Source: Ianthella basta
Taxonomy: Eukaryota; Porifera; Demospongiae; Verongiida; Ianthellidae
Direction of reading: 5' to 3'
Length of the DNA stretch: 64,000 nucleotides
Assembly (NCBI GenBank): GCA_964019415.1
Contig: OZ025870.1
Location: 8,585,915-8,649,914, forward strand
A program made the translations under genes and the position numbers. Shown piece after piece: positions 1 to 11,970 of the stretch. The notes beneath the pieces are model-generated. The model was not told the origin of the DNA. It did not search any database and saw only the letters and a list, made by a program, of their open reading frames with translations. The number at the start of each line of letters is the position of its first letter. The first letter of the stretch is position 1.

Positions 1-282
1 TGTTCTTTAGTTTTGTTTATATATTGCAAGTTCGTTGTATGATCTAAATGTCAAATGTAATACTGCAGAGGCTCATAGTTTGTTCATATTTATAACCTGT
101 TAAGTCCCTCATTTGTCAATTAGTTTCCATACTACCATTGTGTAAATTACACATGTATGTACCTGGTAGAATACAGGCTTGTGTATTGACAGACCTGTGG
201 TTGTAATGTTGCTCCTTTGTACATGTCACATGCTGTAAGGCATCACCTGGTATCATATTTCAATGATTCCGTTAATCAACAG

Positions 283-381
283 TGGGGCTACACGCCCCTT
301 TTGAGAGCAGTGGCCGAGGGTCATGCTGATGTTGTTCAATTCTTACTGGATTTTGGCAGTGATGTCCTTGGACAGACTAAT
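283..381 (+). CDS. Gene A ankyrin exon, 99 bp
   Basis: The exon follows an acceptor CAACAG and precedes donor GTGAGT. It is 33 codons in phase 0, exactly one ankyrin repeat, starting WGYTPLLRAVAEGHADVV and continuing with a FLLDFGSDV helix-turn segment. It is closest in sequence to the gene B exon at 46592. Confidence 0.85.
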
Positions 382-3300
382 GTGAGTGTGTCAGAGCAAC
401 CTTGTGTCTTCTTGGTTTTGGTTCGGTTTTGTTGTGATTTTCTTGTGACCCGTGCCCATTGATGATAGAATAATTCTTCTAATGTGGGCTTGAAAGTGTA
501 TCTGTGTATTGTCTATGTAATGTATGTATGTAATGTGATAACTATATCATGTGACCGAGCAATAACCCAGGTTAGTATAAGCACCTCAGTCATAAATATT
601 GGCTATAAAACTCCGTACCATACTATACATAAAATGTAGTATAGTGATGGTGTGACCGGTATGTACCTTCTTTAGTAATGGAGAGCACGGGCTGAAGTTC
701 CACTTGAGAGAGGTGGCCATTCAAATTAGGCAAGAGCCTAATGCAAATGGCCACCATGCAGCTTGAGGCCCAAAGGCACAAAGCGCCTGAGGGCGAGTGC
801 TGCATATGCACCATATCGCACACTAAGAAGACTATGCCTGTTATATCCCCGTTACTATAGCTTCCTTGGCCTTTCCAGAGGGTCACATGCTCCTTTAAGC
901 GCCTTCTCTTTTGGTGGGAGACCATAGCCAGCTGCTGCGAGGATGGGCTCCATCAGTAGCGGTTGCATTTACCTATGTCCTGGCAATATTTTGACTATTC
1001 TTGCCCCAACGTAGTGAGTGCAGAAAGAGAGAACGAGCCTCCAAAGGGCAAAAAGAAGCTAACTCTTGGTGATATTGGAAATTACAGTCGCTTCCAGTTC
1101 ATTTCTAAGAAAAATTCCGAAGCGGCACATCAGAAGTATGTTCCGCTGAATACTGAGAAACTGACATAGTGAGCCATGAAGGGTTTTGCCGACTGGAAGC
1201 AGACATGACAACTAATGGGTGAAGAATGCTGCCCAGGAGATTTGCTCAAACGAGCAGACCCTAGCCATCTGGCCAAGTGGTTGTCTTTGCTCCCTGCTGG
1301 AGCCAGGCAAGCCAGTGGCCATTTCTATTACGTAGCTAACAGAATGTCTTGGCTATGCTACAGAAAGTCCTCCAGAAATAACAACACAGGCAGAGTTTGA
1401 CTAACTTCTGGAGGACTCTCCATAGGATAGCTAAGACATTCTGCTAGTTCTAGTAACTGCTATAACAAACTTTTACTAAAGCAATGTTTGTACCTTTTGC
1501 TATTTTACTGCATGTGGATTTGTTGCATATAATGAAATTCATGACATTATGATGGCATTTTTGTGGTTTGACATGTGCGGAATATGACCCTTGACCTGTG
1601 CTGACCCCTCATATACGCATAGGTCAAGTCAGCAGCCCTGGGCTCTTAATTATGAAAATTATCATGGGACCGTTGCCATAGTAATGGGAATAATACAACT
1701 ATCTGAACATCTGTATTAATTCAAATGGTTACACAATCACCATGCTATCTATTTCGTGAGTGCAATATAAATTATATCTCACACTTGAATTGGATCTATT
1801 CATTACAGACGTTAATGTTAAGTGACATATCCGCTGTCATCCTTCACCCTCACTCATGCTTGTTACTGAAAGGCGTAGCAACTTCGCTGTTACCCTTGTT
1901 ACCCTATATGCCACACTGTACAGTTTATTTGTTTGTATTGACATTCTGAAGGAAACTACCGATTGGAATGTGTACACCTATTGTGCCTGGTTAGCTTCAA
2001 GCAACAACACACCCCTAGTGATCAGTGACTGCATCCTTGTGTCTTCCTTCATGCGCTATTCTATTCTAGTGGTTTTACTATCCTTCTCTTCCCTACTGTT
2101 GGAACAACTTTGTGCATGTCTGCCATAATTACCATTATAATAGTTTATATAGTAGTTATACTTGTACTGATTAAATTAAATAAGTAAATTAAATAAATGA
2201 TAAATTTCTAAAATTATAACATGAATAATAAAGTAATGGTCACGCTTCACTGTTGGCTAGTTAGCTAGTTAAAAAAGGAAGTCCTGACCAGGCAGCTGGC
2301 CAGTGGTCCCCAGCACTGATGCCGAGTTCCCTCTCTGAACAGCCACAGACAGCCTTTGGAAGAGGTAGGTTGTGGACCTCTCATCTCCAGATGCTTGAGC
2401 TAACCGCTGACCCAACTCCTTCAGGAATGCCATGGTCTGTGGCCCAAAGAATCCAGATGTCTCGATGGCAACTGGAGTGAAGGCATGCATGGGGTTGAGA
2501 TGGGCATACTTGGCTGTCCTCCTCTCCTCTGCCAGGGCTGCCACAGCTCCTGCTTCCCTGGTGGCACTTGAGGAGTAGGAGGAAGCAAAAGTATCGGGAC
2601 AGGTTGCATCCCAGATCAGCAGCTTCCCCTTCTTCCATGGAACCACTGTGATGCCATCAGGGCGCTTACCGTCTGTATGATAGAGGCCAGAAGGCTCAAG
2701 GCGGATGGTACTTTGGCTGCGACCAGGGCCAGGGACTTTGTGCATTGATTTGGAAAAATCCCTGAGTAACGTGTGTGTCTTGTTACTTTGTGAAATCTGT
2801 TATATTGACCAGCTAATTTAACCATGTATTTGTGTACATATAAGGGGTGCATGTTTACATACGTCTATTTGTGTCTACTTGATTCTTGTTTCTCAGCTAC
2901 ATAATGGGACTTCTCATTTAAAGTTGATTTCAGGTGGAATTTGGCAGTCAAGTACCTAAGGGTGCTTACTACATCTCACACAACATTTCTAAGGTTTAGC
3001 TATAGTCCTACAGCTAATGCTCCACTTCACTCATACTTTTCCCTTTCTATCAGAGGTGCACTGAAATAGGTTTAATCACCTATCCTATTTCAGATATACC
3101 TGTACCCAATCCAATCTGATAATTCAATATTCCTGCATCCTAATGCACTTTAGATTGTGACACAGAGGGTGGTTGTCAAAACCAGAGCCAAGTGCATGTG
3201 CTTCCTTCAGAGATATCCTGTGCACAGAGGTTCCATGCTCTTTGATAAAGTTGCAGCCTACTGCGCAATGCATTCTTGTTGCAAACCCTTGTGCATTTTA

Positions 3301-4433
3301 CTGCACTTGTTCCTCAGACTCTGAATAACGAGATTATAATGCAACATTACAATTTATAATGTATATTATGTTAATGCTCATTTTGACATAATGTGATAGA
3401 GATGGATAAAAATTCGAATACCAATTGCCTATACAATTATTATTGGTGAAACTTTGCTTTCTACGGTACGCACACATTTGGGAAGTGTGATTTTGGTTTG
3501 GAGCATACTACATCTACTATGTAACCACAAGCACAAATAGTATCAGGAATGGAACCAGATCTGCAGCTGACATTCCCTCAACGCGTACATCTATTCTGCC
3601 ATGGTCATCATGGAAATTTTGCCCATGATTAGTGCTGAGGAACATTGCTTAAGCATCTCTTGTATCATGTAGTATCATTACTGAACTGAGAATCGTCTCT
3701 ATATTAGTTGTGGATTGAATTTAGTACCTTTGTTTGTTTTCAATGTGTGATGATTGAAATGACGCTTTCTTCCTGAATGACAAGGCAATGCTACAGAAGT
3801 GCACACATTTCCTGCTTTCTAGCATCACATTTCCTTCTGATTTATCTTCACGATTCTTAGCCATTTTCCCTCTTCTGTCTGCCTGTACAGCGAGGGGAAT
3901 CTGCCCTCCAGATAGCTGTCAGGAAAGGGCACCTAGACATGGTCAAAATGCTCGTTCAAGTGTACCGAGAATTAAACTTGGACCACATTGTTGGCCAGTA
4001 CCACATGAAACTTGCTGAAGATCACCATCATGAACATTTGGTGGAATACCTCTCAAGTGAATTCCCTACACTGAAGAGGAAGGTGGGCTAAGTTATACAC
4101 ATTTTTACTGTGTCAAATCAGCATGCCTATCTAGCTGTATAGGTGTACGTTAGAACTGACAATTTGCTAGTTAGCGTGCAACGCTGTTTATAATGTTTAC
4201 ATTATGTAATTGTGTCATTTTCACCCCTATATCTGTGGGCTGTGACGAATATACATGCCTATCTAGCTATATAGGTGTTTGGATGAGCCATTTGCTAGCT
4301 GTTGTGCAACGCTGTTTACATTATTATAATAGTGTCGTGTTCACCCTATATCTGTGTGCAGGTACAAGTGCCACAACCGACTATGTATCCCAACGTGTGG
4401 TCTATATCTGGTGATCAGGACTACTGGCACTAA
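283..4433 (+). CDS. Gene A, 3' part only: ankyrin-repeat protein of the CARD/ankyrin family
   Basis: Three exons of a gene that begins left of the window: 283-381 (one ankyrin repeat), 3891-4082 (last ankyrin-like repeat plus helical tail) and 4362-4433 (C-terminal tail, TAA at 4431-4433). All are phase 0 with GT-AG borders, and each matches an exon at the 3' end of gene B (46592, 47382 and 47704). Only the ankyrin and C-terminal parts are visible, so the presence of CARD and core domains in gene A is inferred from the paralogues. The intron between the first two exons is about 3.5 kb, against about 0.7 kb in gene B, because it took in retrotransposon pieces. No lesion is seen in the visible exons. 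Ankyrin repeats bind protein partners; the partner is unknown. Confidence 0.8.
1339..1445. repeat. Imperfect inverted repeat, arms about 40 bp
   Basis: The left arm (about 1339-1378, containing CAGAATGTCTTGGCTATG) and the right arm (about 1404-1445, containing TAGCTAAGACATTCTG) are reverse complements with a few mismatches and a 25-base spacer. It could form a long hairpin; origin unknown, possibly a small foldback element. Confidence 0.6.
2269..2745 (-). mobile_element. 3' ORF fragment of a restriction-like-endonuclease LINE
   Basis: A 158-codon open frame carries the block KRPDGITVVPWKKGK, then LLIWDATCPDTFA, and near its end TTYLFQRLSVAVQRGN. I recognise this arrangement from the C-terminal, PD-(D/E)xK-like part of R2-type non-LTR retrotransposon proteins in invertebrates; the assignment is from memory of the family. 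No reverse transcriptase lies beside it, so it is a 5'-truncated copy. It sits inside the gene A intron in antisense orientation. Most of this part is still open, suggesting a fairly recent insertion. Confidence 0.55.
3891..4082 (+). CDS. Gene A penultimate exon: last ankyrin-like repeat and helical tail
   Basis: Acceptor CCTGTACAG and donor GTGGGC bound 64 codons in phase 0. The product starts RGESALQIAVRKGHLDMVKM, an ankyrin repeat, and continues into a His-rich helical stretch (AEDHHHEHLVEYL). The homologous exon of gene B is at 47382, where the acceptor AG has been mutated. Confidence 0.85.
4362..4433 (+). CDS. Gene A terminal exon, conserved C-terminal tail
   Basis: Acceptor GTGTGCAG is followed by 23 codons and TAA. 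The peptide begins VQVPQPTMYPNVWSISG and ends DQDYWH. It is identical to the terminal peptide of gene B (47704-47775), which suggests a conserved tail motif rich in Pro, Trp and Tyr. No known domain is recognised. Confidence 0.85.
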   Translation, partial: VQVPQPTMYPNVWSISGDQDYWH

Positions 4434-5540
4434 TGTCATGTTGCATGTACTAGTATTGTATAGGATGACAATTTACTTTATTACATGAATGAATCCAATC
4501 CTAAGAATTTATGCATTTTGAAACTTAATTTTTCTATGCAGTGATGGCTGTTACTGTCTATAATTATATGATATCTGTGTTCATTGTTAATTCATTTCAC
4601 TAGAATATGTATATATACATCGATATATATCGTGCAGTTCTGAAGGTATAATATAATACTTGGAGTATATGAAATATAATTTCTGCATCATGCATGCAAT
4701 TGACAATATTATAAATTTGTCAATGCATGAAGTACAATCAATCAACCGTGCAGTTTGTATCACTATATATAATTAAGTTGCATGAAGTTCAATGAAAACT
4801 CAATTTTAATTAATATTATAATCATGCAAGTATTTATTGTGTTACATCATGCATGTATAATTATGTTAGATTATATATTAGCTTTATATATACCATGGTT
4901 CTCTCTATATAGATCTAGGATACAAATATTATATTTTATTGTGGGGGGGGGGGGGGGAGGGGGAGACCACTTTAATATAAGGAGAGCGTGAGAGCTAGGG
5001 GGTCTGGGGCATGTTTCCCCCCAAGGAAATTTAGTTTTTATCCTCTGAGATTGATTCTGACATATAATCTGAGAGGCAAAATGAGGCAAGAACTTTATCT
5101 ATGAAAATTTTCATATGCAACTGGATAAATGTGGGGGGGGGGGTAAGCCGAAATGTTCGGGAGCTAGAGAAATCCCCCCCAGTAAATTGAACCCTGTATA
5201 TACGTATATCAGTACTACAAGAAAACTCAAATTTCCTGGAGTTGTTTTGGTGAAGGAAAAGTACTGTACATACCACATTTCAGACAAATTTTCTGAGCCA
5301 GGAAATTTCCACATTTCCTGTATTATACATTTAACTTCCTGATACAGCACAGGGCACAATTTATTCTATATACAATTTCCTGTGTGTGTACATGTGTTTG
5401 ACACATAGGATCCAGTGTCCTACGGGAAATCCTCCACTGACCCACAGCACATTTATATAACCACTGGTGGGAGAGAGGCACAAGGTGATTGGATCCTTCT
5501 CACAGCACCACACACAGTGTGCACACTCTGCAATACTCAC
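4434..5540. other. Gene A 3' flank, no gene seen
   Basis: AT-rich sequence follows the stop codon. It contains poly-G tracts at about 4943-4958 and 5132-5142. No coding signal is supported. Confidence 0.5.
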
Positions 5541-5750
5541 ACATCAGACTTTTCAGAGCAGAATAGGTTGGTCAGTGCTTCTGGAGCCATCAGTGATATA
5601 AGGCAGCTTGGTGTAGCAATGCAGCTGGAAGACATAAAGCTCCTTTGCTTCACAAAAGAGGCCAAATTTGGTTATCTTTAGGTACTTGTCAACTGCCATA
5701 TGGACATTCCTGCTATCCAGGCCGTGATGCACAACACCCATTCCAGCTAT
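5541..5750 (-). pseudogene. Decayed protein tyrosine kinase fragment
   Basis: Read on the minus strand, one frame gives VVHHGLDSRNVHM followed by DKYLKITKFGLF. This aligns with the kinase catalytic loop (HRDLaaRN) and the DFG motif, but with HRD changed to HHG and DFG changed to KFG. About 60 bases further on, a different frame gives MAPEALTNL and then EKSDV, the activation-segment APE motif and the start of helix F. Order and spacing fit a tyrosine-type kinase, with at least one frameshift between the two parts and both catalytic aspartates lost. No N-lobe is convincing upstream. It lies in the spacer between genes A and B and is probably a dead duplicate or retrocopy; its source gene cannot be named. 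Confidence 0.7.
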
Positions 5751-8633
5751 ACAGGAACTCTTTCACTCCGCGAGGAGTGGATGAGATTGGTGATATGACA
5801 CAAAACAAATCATAATGTACTTTCTGCTCACCATTCCAGAGGTGGCATACAGGTAAATGATAGATGTTCCTAGGCTCCAGAGGGAGGCTAGAGGAGTCTT
5901 TCAGCTCTTTTGAGACTTGAATAAGAGCAGGCATGGCTACGACATGAGGGTGCAGTACAGCAACATGCTGCATGAGAGGAACAGAGTAAACAGTGAGGTT
6001 AGTAATGAAGCCACGCTCACCTTCCAAACGCAACTGTCATATTGCCATTTAGGCCTGTTCTATTAATTAATTTAATTGCACATTCTCAGACTTTACCTGT
6101 TTCTGTGGACCTATTCATTGGTCCATTGCAGGGAATTCAATCATGTCATAATTTAGTAGGTCTGAATGGAACACACACGTAGACACTCACTTGAATTGCT
6201 TCACCTCACCTCTTCCTTAGCCTTCACAAGGAATTCATGGCTGTCAAGTGGAGCAAACTCCTTGACAATTGCTAGTGGGTTCTCTCAAGCAATGTAGCCC
6301 ACCATTGTGATGGCATGTGGATTGCCTCTCTCTGAATATTTCTTCCACATTACAAACTCATTGTATGAGGTCTGCATGTTCTCCGCTGAAGGAGACACTG
6401 GAGGGAGGGATCAGAATGCAATGGAGCTTGCAACAGAAATGCGGTACAGGAAGTAGTCACACTGCAGTGGAAGCTCTCTGCACCAGTCTTGTTTGTTTGC
6501 TGTTTGTATGTGTACTTTCATGTCCTATCTTGATCACATGTCATAGGTGTTATGTCAGAGGAGACATGTTTAGTGTTAGCATGTTGGTTGGGGCACATTA
6601 TGGATGTAATGCCACATGTGACATCATGTTACATTGAGGGTCATGTCACATGTCATGTCATGGTGTTTTTTGTCACAAGACATGTCACATTGTGTTTGTC
6701 ACTCCCATTACAGTGCACGTCACTACTACGTTCGCATCATAGTAGTGTGTACAGTGTAGTGTGACCTGTTTCTTTTCAACTTCTACTGTCAAAACACAAT
6801 ATATAGTTGAGAGCACAACAAAGTATCAGCAAAAATTGTGAATCAGACAACAACAACACAACAACTATAGAATATAGAATACTCGTACACCATTGTAGGA
6901 AAGAGAACAGCAGTTAGTATATAACATGTGTTTCAAAATGTAGCTTATAGTCAGTAGTCCAGTTCAGGGCAAGAGGTGACCACAGATCTAGCTCAAGAAG
7001 CTACCTTAGGTTGGTGCAGATGGTATAATTGTCTGTGCAGGCATGATTAATTATGTGTGTGTGAGTTGTGATGTGTGTTGGATACAAGGTGTCTGCAGTT
7101 AATTCTTTACATCTGCAGTGACTGTCCATGGCCCCAAGCTATGTACCTAAGCGTAACTCAACTTCATAAACTCTAACTTAGCACACCACACTACACTATA
7201 TTACACCAACCCACCACACCACGCTGCACAATCACAGAACACTATACACTACGGTAACACCAACAGAGCTAGCCACATGGAGAGGGCAGAGCCAACCTTC
7301 ATCTAACCTTCAGCTAACCTTCATCTATGTAGCTATGTAGGAGGGAGCTCGAGGAGGCTGAGGATTAGTGATGGAGAGTACACATGCATGTGCAATGAGG
7401 GTGGTAGGTGGGGAGAAATGAGAATGTAAGTGAGGGGATTAAGGTTGGGGTGAGTGCTCTAGTGAGAGGGGAGTGTATGGAAGAGAGTAGGGAATGAAGG
7501 AATAATGTGGAAGGAGGGGAAGGTTCAAATGCCATGACTTCAGCAGACCTAGGACAATTAATAGTGAACCATCAATGATGTCCTTCATCTACATGAGAGC
7601 ACATGCAATTGTGCCAATTAGCATTTTTAGCTACTGCATGTTCCCTCATGCAGTTGAAGCATACAGTAACTACATGCAAACTGCAAAGTAGCCATAATCT
7701 TTTTGTCTCTTTTAGCCAGGTCTTCCTCCATGTAGCCTACCATTAAAGCCTAGTTTCATAGTGACATCTGTGCATGCATGATTATATATACTGTACCAGT
7801 CTGTAACTGCCCCTCACTGCAGCTGCATGCATGGAGACAGTACATTAGGCTAGCTGGGTCAGTCTAGTCAGGCATACTATTATTCTTTGTGTATTGAGTG
7901 GTCCAGGCGTGAATGACTTGGACATACATGCTGTCCATGTTCATGTGTACATGCTGCAATGCTTTTAAGAGTCAAGAAGGGACAATACAATGTATACAGG
8001 TACCTGTGTTGTAGTGAATTAGCATGCAGGGATAAAACGTTCTGAGTGAATGCAACTTGCGTGGCACAAATTCCATGATGTTCCCCATAAGTGGAAATAT
8101 TTATGTGTGCTTTGATGTGTACCTTGTGGGTACAACATGTATATTAACTACAAGTATAATACACCATTAAAGTAGCATTTGCTCTAGAGCTGCTGCTGAG
8201 TGTGCAACGTGTCAAGTGGACAGAACGGGACAGTGCTGCAGACAACACTCACACCACATGCACACATCATGGACCAGACTAACCTAAAGACCACACCCAC
8301 AGAGCAATGAAATATATCACACCCACAGCACAACAGATTCCAAGTGCTTTATGTGACTACGTATATGAACAACTTCTGACTGCTCTAGAACGCACCATAT
8401 GCAATATGGGAAGGAAGGTGTACACAATGCTATTTACATGCATGCAATAGTAGCATGGCATATTCCTCAGACACAATACTAAAATAATGTATGTAGCTAG
8501 CTGTAGCTACACACAATAGCTAGCTACATAGCTACTTTAGGTAGGTGTGTTTGCATGGAGGAATATATTATTATGGCAGAATAAGTTGACATAATAGTAG
8601 CATACATGCAGCAGCGTAAAGCTGTCTGTAATG
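5751..8633. other. Spacer between genes A and B
   Basis: No gene is supported. Around 6570-6710 there is a run of degenerate TGTCACATGTCATGTCA-type motifs. From about 7940 to 8610 the sequence is homologous to the spacer upstream of gene C (about 50050-50720), for example the shared stretch around CTCTAGAGCT and CTGAGTGTGCAAC (8190-8215 and 50298-50325). Confidence 0.5.
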
Positions 8634-9382
8634 AAACACATTGAAGACATGCTGACAAAGGACCGACAAGATAATGGCAGTCATGGTGCAGCGGCCATTT
8701 TGAAACAGCTTGATTGCAGTGTACATGATGTTTGTGCCGGCAATGATGATCAAGGAGACAATGGCAGCACTGATGTTGTGAAATACAAAGAGTGTATCCT
8801 TACACACTGTAACACAGGATCCTTGGCCATTGCAGGCTGTGGAACTGCTCAGGAAGAGATTTGGAGGCTACATGAACTAGACCTACTGAAGATGGCTTAC
8901 TGCAGTGCACTGAAATCAGACCACACAACCAAGGTGCTCGCCTCACTGCTTATGAGCTAGTGGAGGAGGGCATCCTGGGGACACTCATAACAGACTCGAT
9001 GGCTGCTGCTGCAATATGCAGAACAAGGCTATAGATGCAGTGGTGGTGTGAGCGTACAGAGTAGTAAGAAATGGCGACGTGGCCAACAAGATTGGTACCC
9101 TGCAGTTAGCAGTGGCAGCAGTGTATATACTTCAAGGTACCATTCTATGTGGCAGCCCCAATCACTTCATTTGACCTGGGGACAGAGAGTGGACGTGACA
9201 TCGTCAATGAGGAGCGTCCTGAGCATGAGCTGGTTGCAGTGAATGGTATGCGTATAGCTGCCCCTGGGATTGGCACTTGGAACCCTGCCTTTGACGTGAC
9301 TCCCGGCAGACTAGTGACTGGCGGGATTATCACAGAGAATGGGACTGTCATGCCAGAGGAGGTTGCCAAACTTCAGCTGTGA
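8634..9382 (+). pseudogene. MRI1: Processed pseudogene of methylthioribose-1-phosphate isomerase
   Basis: The intronless + strand sequence reads across frames as the C-terminal half of MRI1, the methionine-salvage isomerase that converts 5-methylthioribose-1-phosphate to 5-methylthioribulose-1-phosphate. Visible pieces are IEDMLTKDRQDN, KECILTHCNTGSLA (the conserved Cys loop), [19 protein letters not shown], then [41 protein letters not shown] and [14 protein letters not shown]. The region where the GADR catalytic aspartate should be reads stop-AYR, and there are several frame changes, so the copy is dead. The N-terminal part of the protein is absent, as expected of a 5'-truncated retrocopy. 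It interrupts spacer DNA that is continuous upstream of gene C near 50720. No clear poly-A tail remains. Confidence 0.85.
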
Positions 9383-11254
9383 TTTCATTATTTCATTATT
9401 TTTAAGCTGTATACTTCATTGCTTGTATTTATACTGATTGGTAGAGTTAAAATGACTGATGATATTTGAGTAACTAGGTTTGATACCAAACAGAATACAT
9501 AATTCATTTATTATTAATCAAGCTCCATTCATATCACATTGATATCAGAATGGCAATTATGACCCCATACACGTGTTCATGTATTATTTTCTCGATGTTG
9601 TCATGCTATATATTCTTAAGGAGATGTCTTCATTGACCATGCAGTGGCATGCAGTGTATGTGCTATGGCTAGCTATAGCATGGATAAATCTCCTGCTGGG
9701 ATTGTTCATTGAGACAGGCATCAATCATGCACTCTGAGAATAGCCCAAGTCAGCAAATTTCATCAAACATTAGTTTGTGGGTGCGTGATCATGAGTGCAT
9801 CATCAGTGACACTCGGATCTCAATGAAGATTAATCAACTGATCAAGCTAGTGTCATACGTGGTGGCCGTGTTGGCACACCATATAAAACTGGGGTTATAT
9901 CATACATTACAGCTGGGGCTGTATAGGGAGAGGGCAGGGTGGAGAGTCACTGGAAATAAATAGCAAGATATGTGTGATGGAGGGTGGTCCAGTCCACTCT
10001 GGCCTCCCTCCCTTGCATGATGGTACAAAATGAATTCCCTGAGCTCTAGTTGTGTGCAAACCACACACTTCACTGCATGCCTGCATGCATAATAGTATAT
10101 TTTGAGTTCAAAAATCTTGTGGGGTGCCTGCACCCATAAAACATGAAACATTTGCTAGCACTTTCCTGGTCCCATTCAATAGAGTTCAGATGGTTGGAGA
10201 TACCACATTGCTAATGGCCTCAAAGGTGGTTTGTGGATCTAGTTTGCAAGAGTTTCAAGTCTCCATAATTTTATAGCAATTATCCAGTGAAAGCGTTAGC
10301 ACATCCATATATAGTTAGCTGTCAAAATACTTTGCTTGCAAAAACACTACAGCTTTTCTGTTTGGCATAAGGTTCTGAACGATGTTTATGCTACTTTGTG
10401 CCTGGACGAGGAACCTGGAATCTGTAGCTACGTATGTACTTCAATACTTTTTCCTGTTAGCTATGGCACAGATATCCTGATTTACTCATCAAGTAACTAT
10501 CTACATGATGTTTCTTATATATGTTTGTGTGTGCTACATTGGACCACAGTGAGTCCTAGTGCTGCCATGTGGCATGGTGCATGTTAATAATAATTGAATT
10601 GAATTGAATTGAATTGTACAAGCATGGCCACTGACATAATATTATTACATAGTTTCCTGATAGTTCAGTTCAAGACCTGGAATAGGTTAGCTACTCCATG
10701 CATAGCTACCATTCTTACAGAGCTATAGCTAGCTAGCTGTGGGAATGGTAGAGGGAATTTTCTCATCAACACTACAGCTTTGATTCCATGACGAAGTCAA
10801 GGTAGTTCATTATGACAGACTCCTCACATAATGTTTAAGGTATATCTAACTAATGCATTAGATAGCCATGGCTATCTATCTAGCTGTCCAGCTAGTTAGC
10901 TAGGTGACAGCTGCAGTGGCATCGATTACTACTGTACAAGAAGACCCATCTGACAGCTTCCCTTTTGCAATCTATAGCTATGTTCTAGGAGTAGAGTACA
11001 CAGTTTAGAAGACTTGCATAAGAAAAGAAGCCAGCTAACTAGCTAGCTAGCTCTATTGCTTGCTAGCCAGCTAGCTAGCTAATCCTTAAAACAACTTGCT
11101 TAGTTAAGACTGCATGACTACAACACTTTTAGGGCAAGGGAAACTTTCCTGTGTTGGCTATAGTAAGTCGCCAGCAGTAATGGAAACTGGGACGTGAAGG
11201 AAGTAGCCACAAAGGCACTGCCATGGTTCAGCCAGCGCAAGAGGCACGTTTGGT
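9383..11254. other. Upstream spacer of gene B
   Basis: No coding feature is supported. It contains a short (GAATT)n tract at 10591-10616 and many overlapping TAGC/GCTA palindromes (for example 11038-11085). The gene B promoter should lie in its last part. Confidence 0.5.
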
Positions 11255-11263
11255 ATTGCGCAA
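11255..11263. promoter_or_regulatory. Conserved ATTGCGCAA element just upstream of the gene B start
   Basis: The palindrome ATTGCGCAA lies 15 bases before the gene B ATG and recurs as ATTGCGCAAT 37 bases before the gene C ATG (51723). It matches the C/EBP-type bZIP consensus TTGCGCAA. The block CGCCCATACAGAAA next to the ATG is also shared. Regulatory function is inference from conservation between two paralogues. Confidence 0.45.
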
Positions 11264-11277
11264 CCGCCCATACAGAA

Positions 11278-11686
11278 ATGAAGACTACGAGGAAGGAAGT
11301 AGTACATGCGGAGGCGCACCGAAAACGAGTCAGCGTAACTGTTGCCAAATTTCTACAGGATTGTGGGAAGTTACTCACAGACGTCGAATATTCGCGAGTG
11401 GATGACAAATCCAAAGCTGACAACGACTCTGCAGTGGACGAACTGATTAAGATCCTACTGACCAAGGAGTTTGATACAGTTTCTTCAGCTTTAACGGCTA
11501 ATGGATACGAGGAGTTAGTGGCGAGGCTGGAGGAGGAAGCGATTTTAAGGGAAAGCCTTAATGTTGCGTCAAGTGATCAAGAATTGCCAGTGAAAGTGGA
11601 GCATGCTTGGAATGAACCGGCAGAAGCAGATAACTCGTCCACAAGCCGTTTCCCCAAAGGAATGAAAGAGCAATCTTGGGATAAAG
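11278..11686 (+). CDS. Gene B exon 1: CARD 1
   Basis: The start ATG at 11278 is chosen because the gene C homologue starts at the matching ATG (51770) after the same CGCCCATACAGAAA block. The exon gives 136 codons plus one base (phase 1 out; donor GTAATT). Residues about 10-90 fit a CARD: FLQDCGKLLTDVEYSRV (helices 2-3 with the typical LLT..E turn), DELIKILLTK and then NGYEELVARLEE (helix 6). The rest is a charged, Ser-rich linker. CARD assignment is by pattern and moderately sure. Confidence 0.75.
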
Positions 11687-11767
11687 GTAATTGGTTAGTG
11701 TCATTGTCAAACAGTCTAGGTCTGCGAAGGGTCCGTGTGTAGCTACACCCTCTCTGCCTACCTCTAG

Positions 11768-11836
11768 GATTGTCACTGCATGTTTGTCCTGATGCCAAAG
11801 AGAAGGGAGGCCATCCACAGACTGTAGGTACCCCAG
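11768..11836 (+). CDS. Gene B exon 2: linker
   Basis: Acceptor CCTCTAG and donor GTGAGT bound 69 bp, phase 1 to 1. The peptide begins LSLHVCPDAKEK and matches LSLHVSPDANEK in gene C (52270-52329). No known domain. Confidence 0.7.
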
Positions 11837-11970
11837 GTGAGTAACAAAACAATACCATAAATACTACTATTCAGGTTTTAAGGCTCACTGCATTATACCT
11901 TTCTTTGCCACTCAATGAGACATACAGGCAAATTGATTGTGGGCAAAGGCATAACAAAATCAGTCAAAAA

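Larger units (their letters stand above)
382..3890 (+). other. Gene A intron with repeat insertions
   Basis: No further family exon was found here. The stretch holds an unrecognised block (about 620-1400), an inverted repeat (1339-1445), a segment shared with the introns of gene B (about 1960-2040, like 40560-40640 and 43060-43140), and the restriction-like-endonuclease LINE fragment at 2269-2745. The part from about 2950 to 3890 resembles the gene B intron before its penultimate exon (46940-47380). Confidence 0.5.

Noticed and set aside
623-1400. Several open stretches including KGKKKLTLGDIGNYSRFQF
   Set aside because: They look coding-like in part, but no family, start or splice structure could be supported.
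11138-11149. GGGAAACTTTCC resembling an NF-kB site upstream of gene B
   Set aside because: It does not match the consensus length exactly and is not conserved upstream of gene C.
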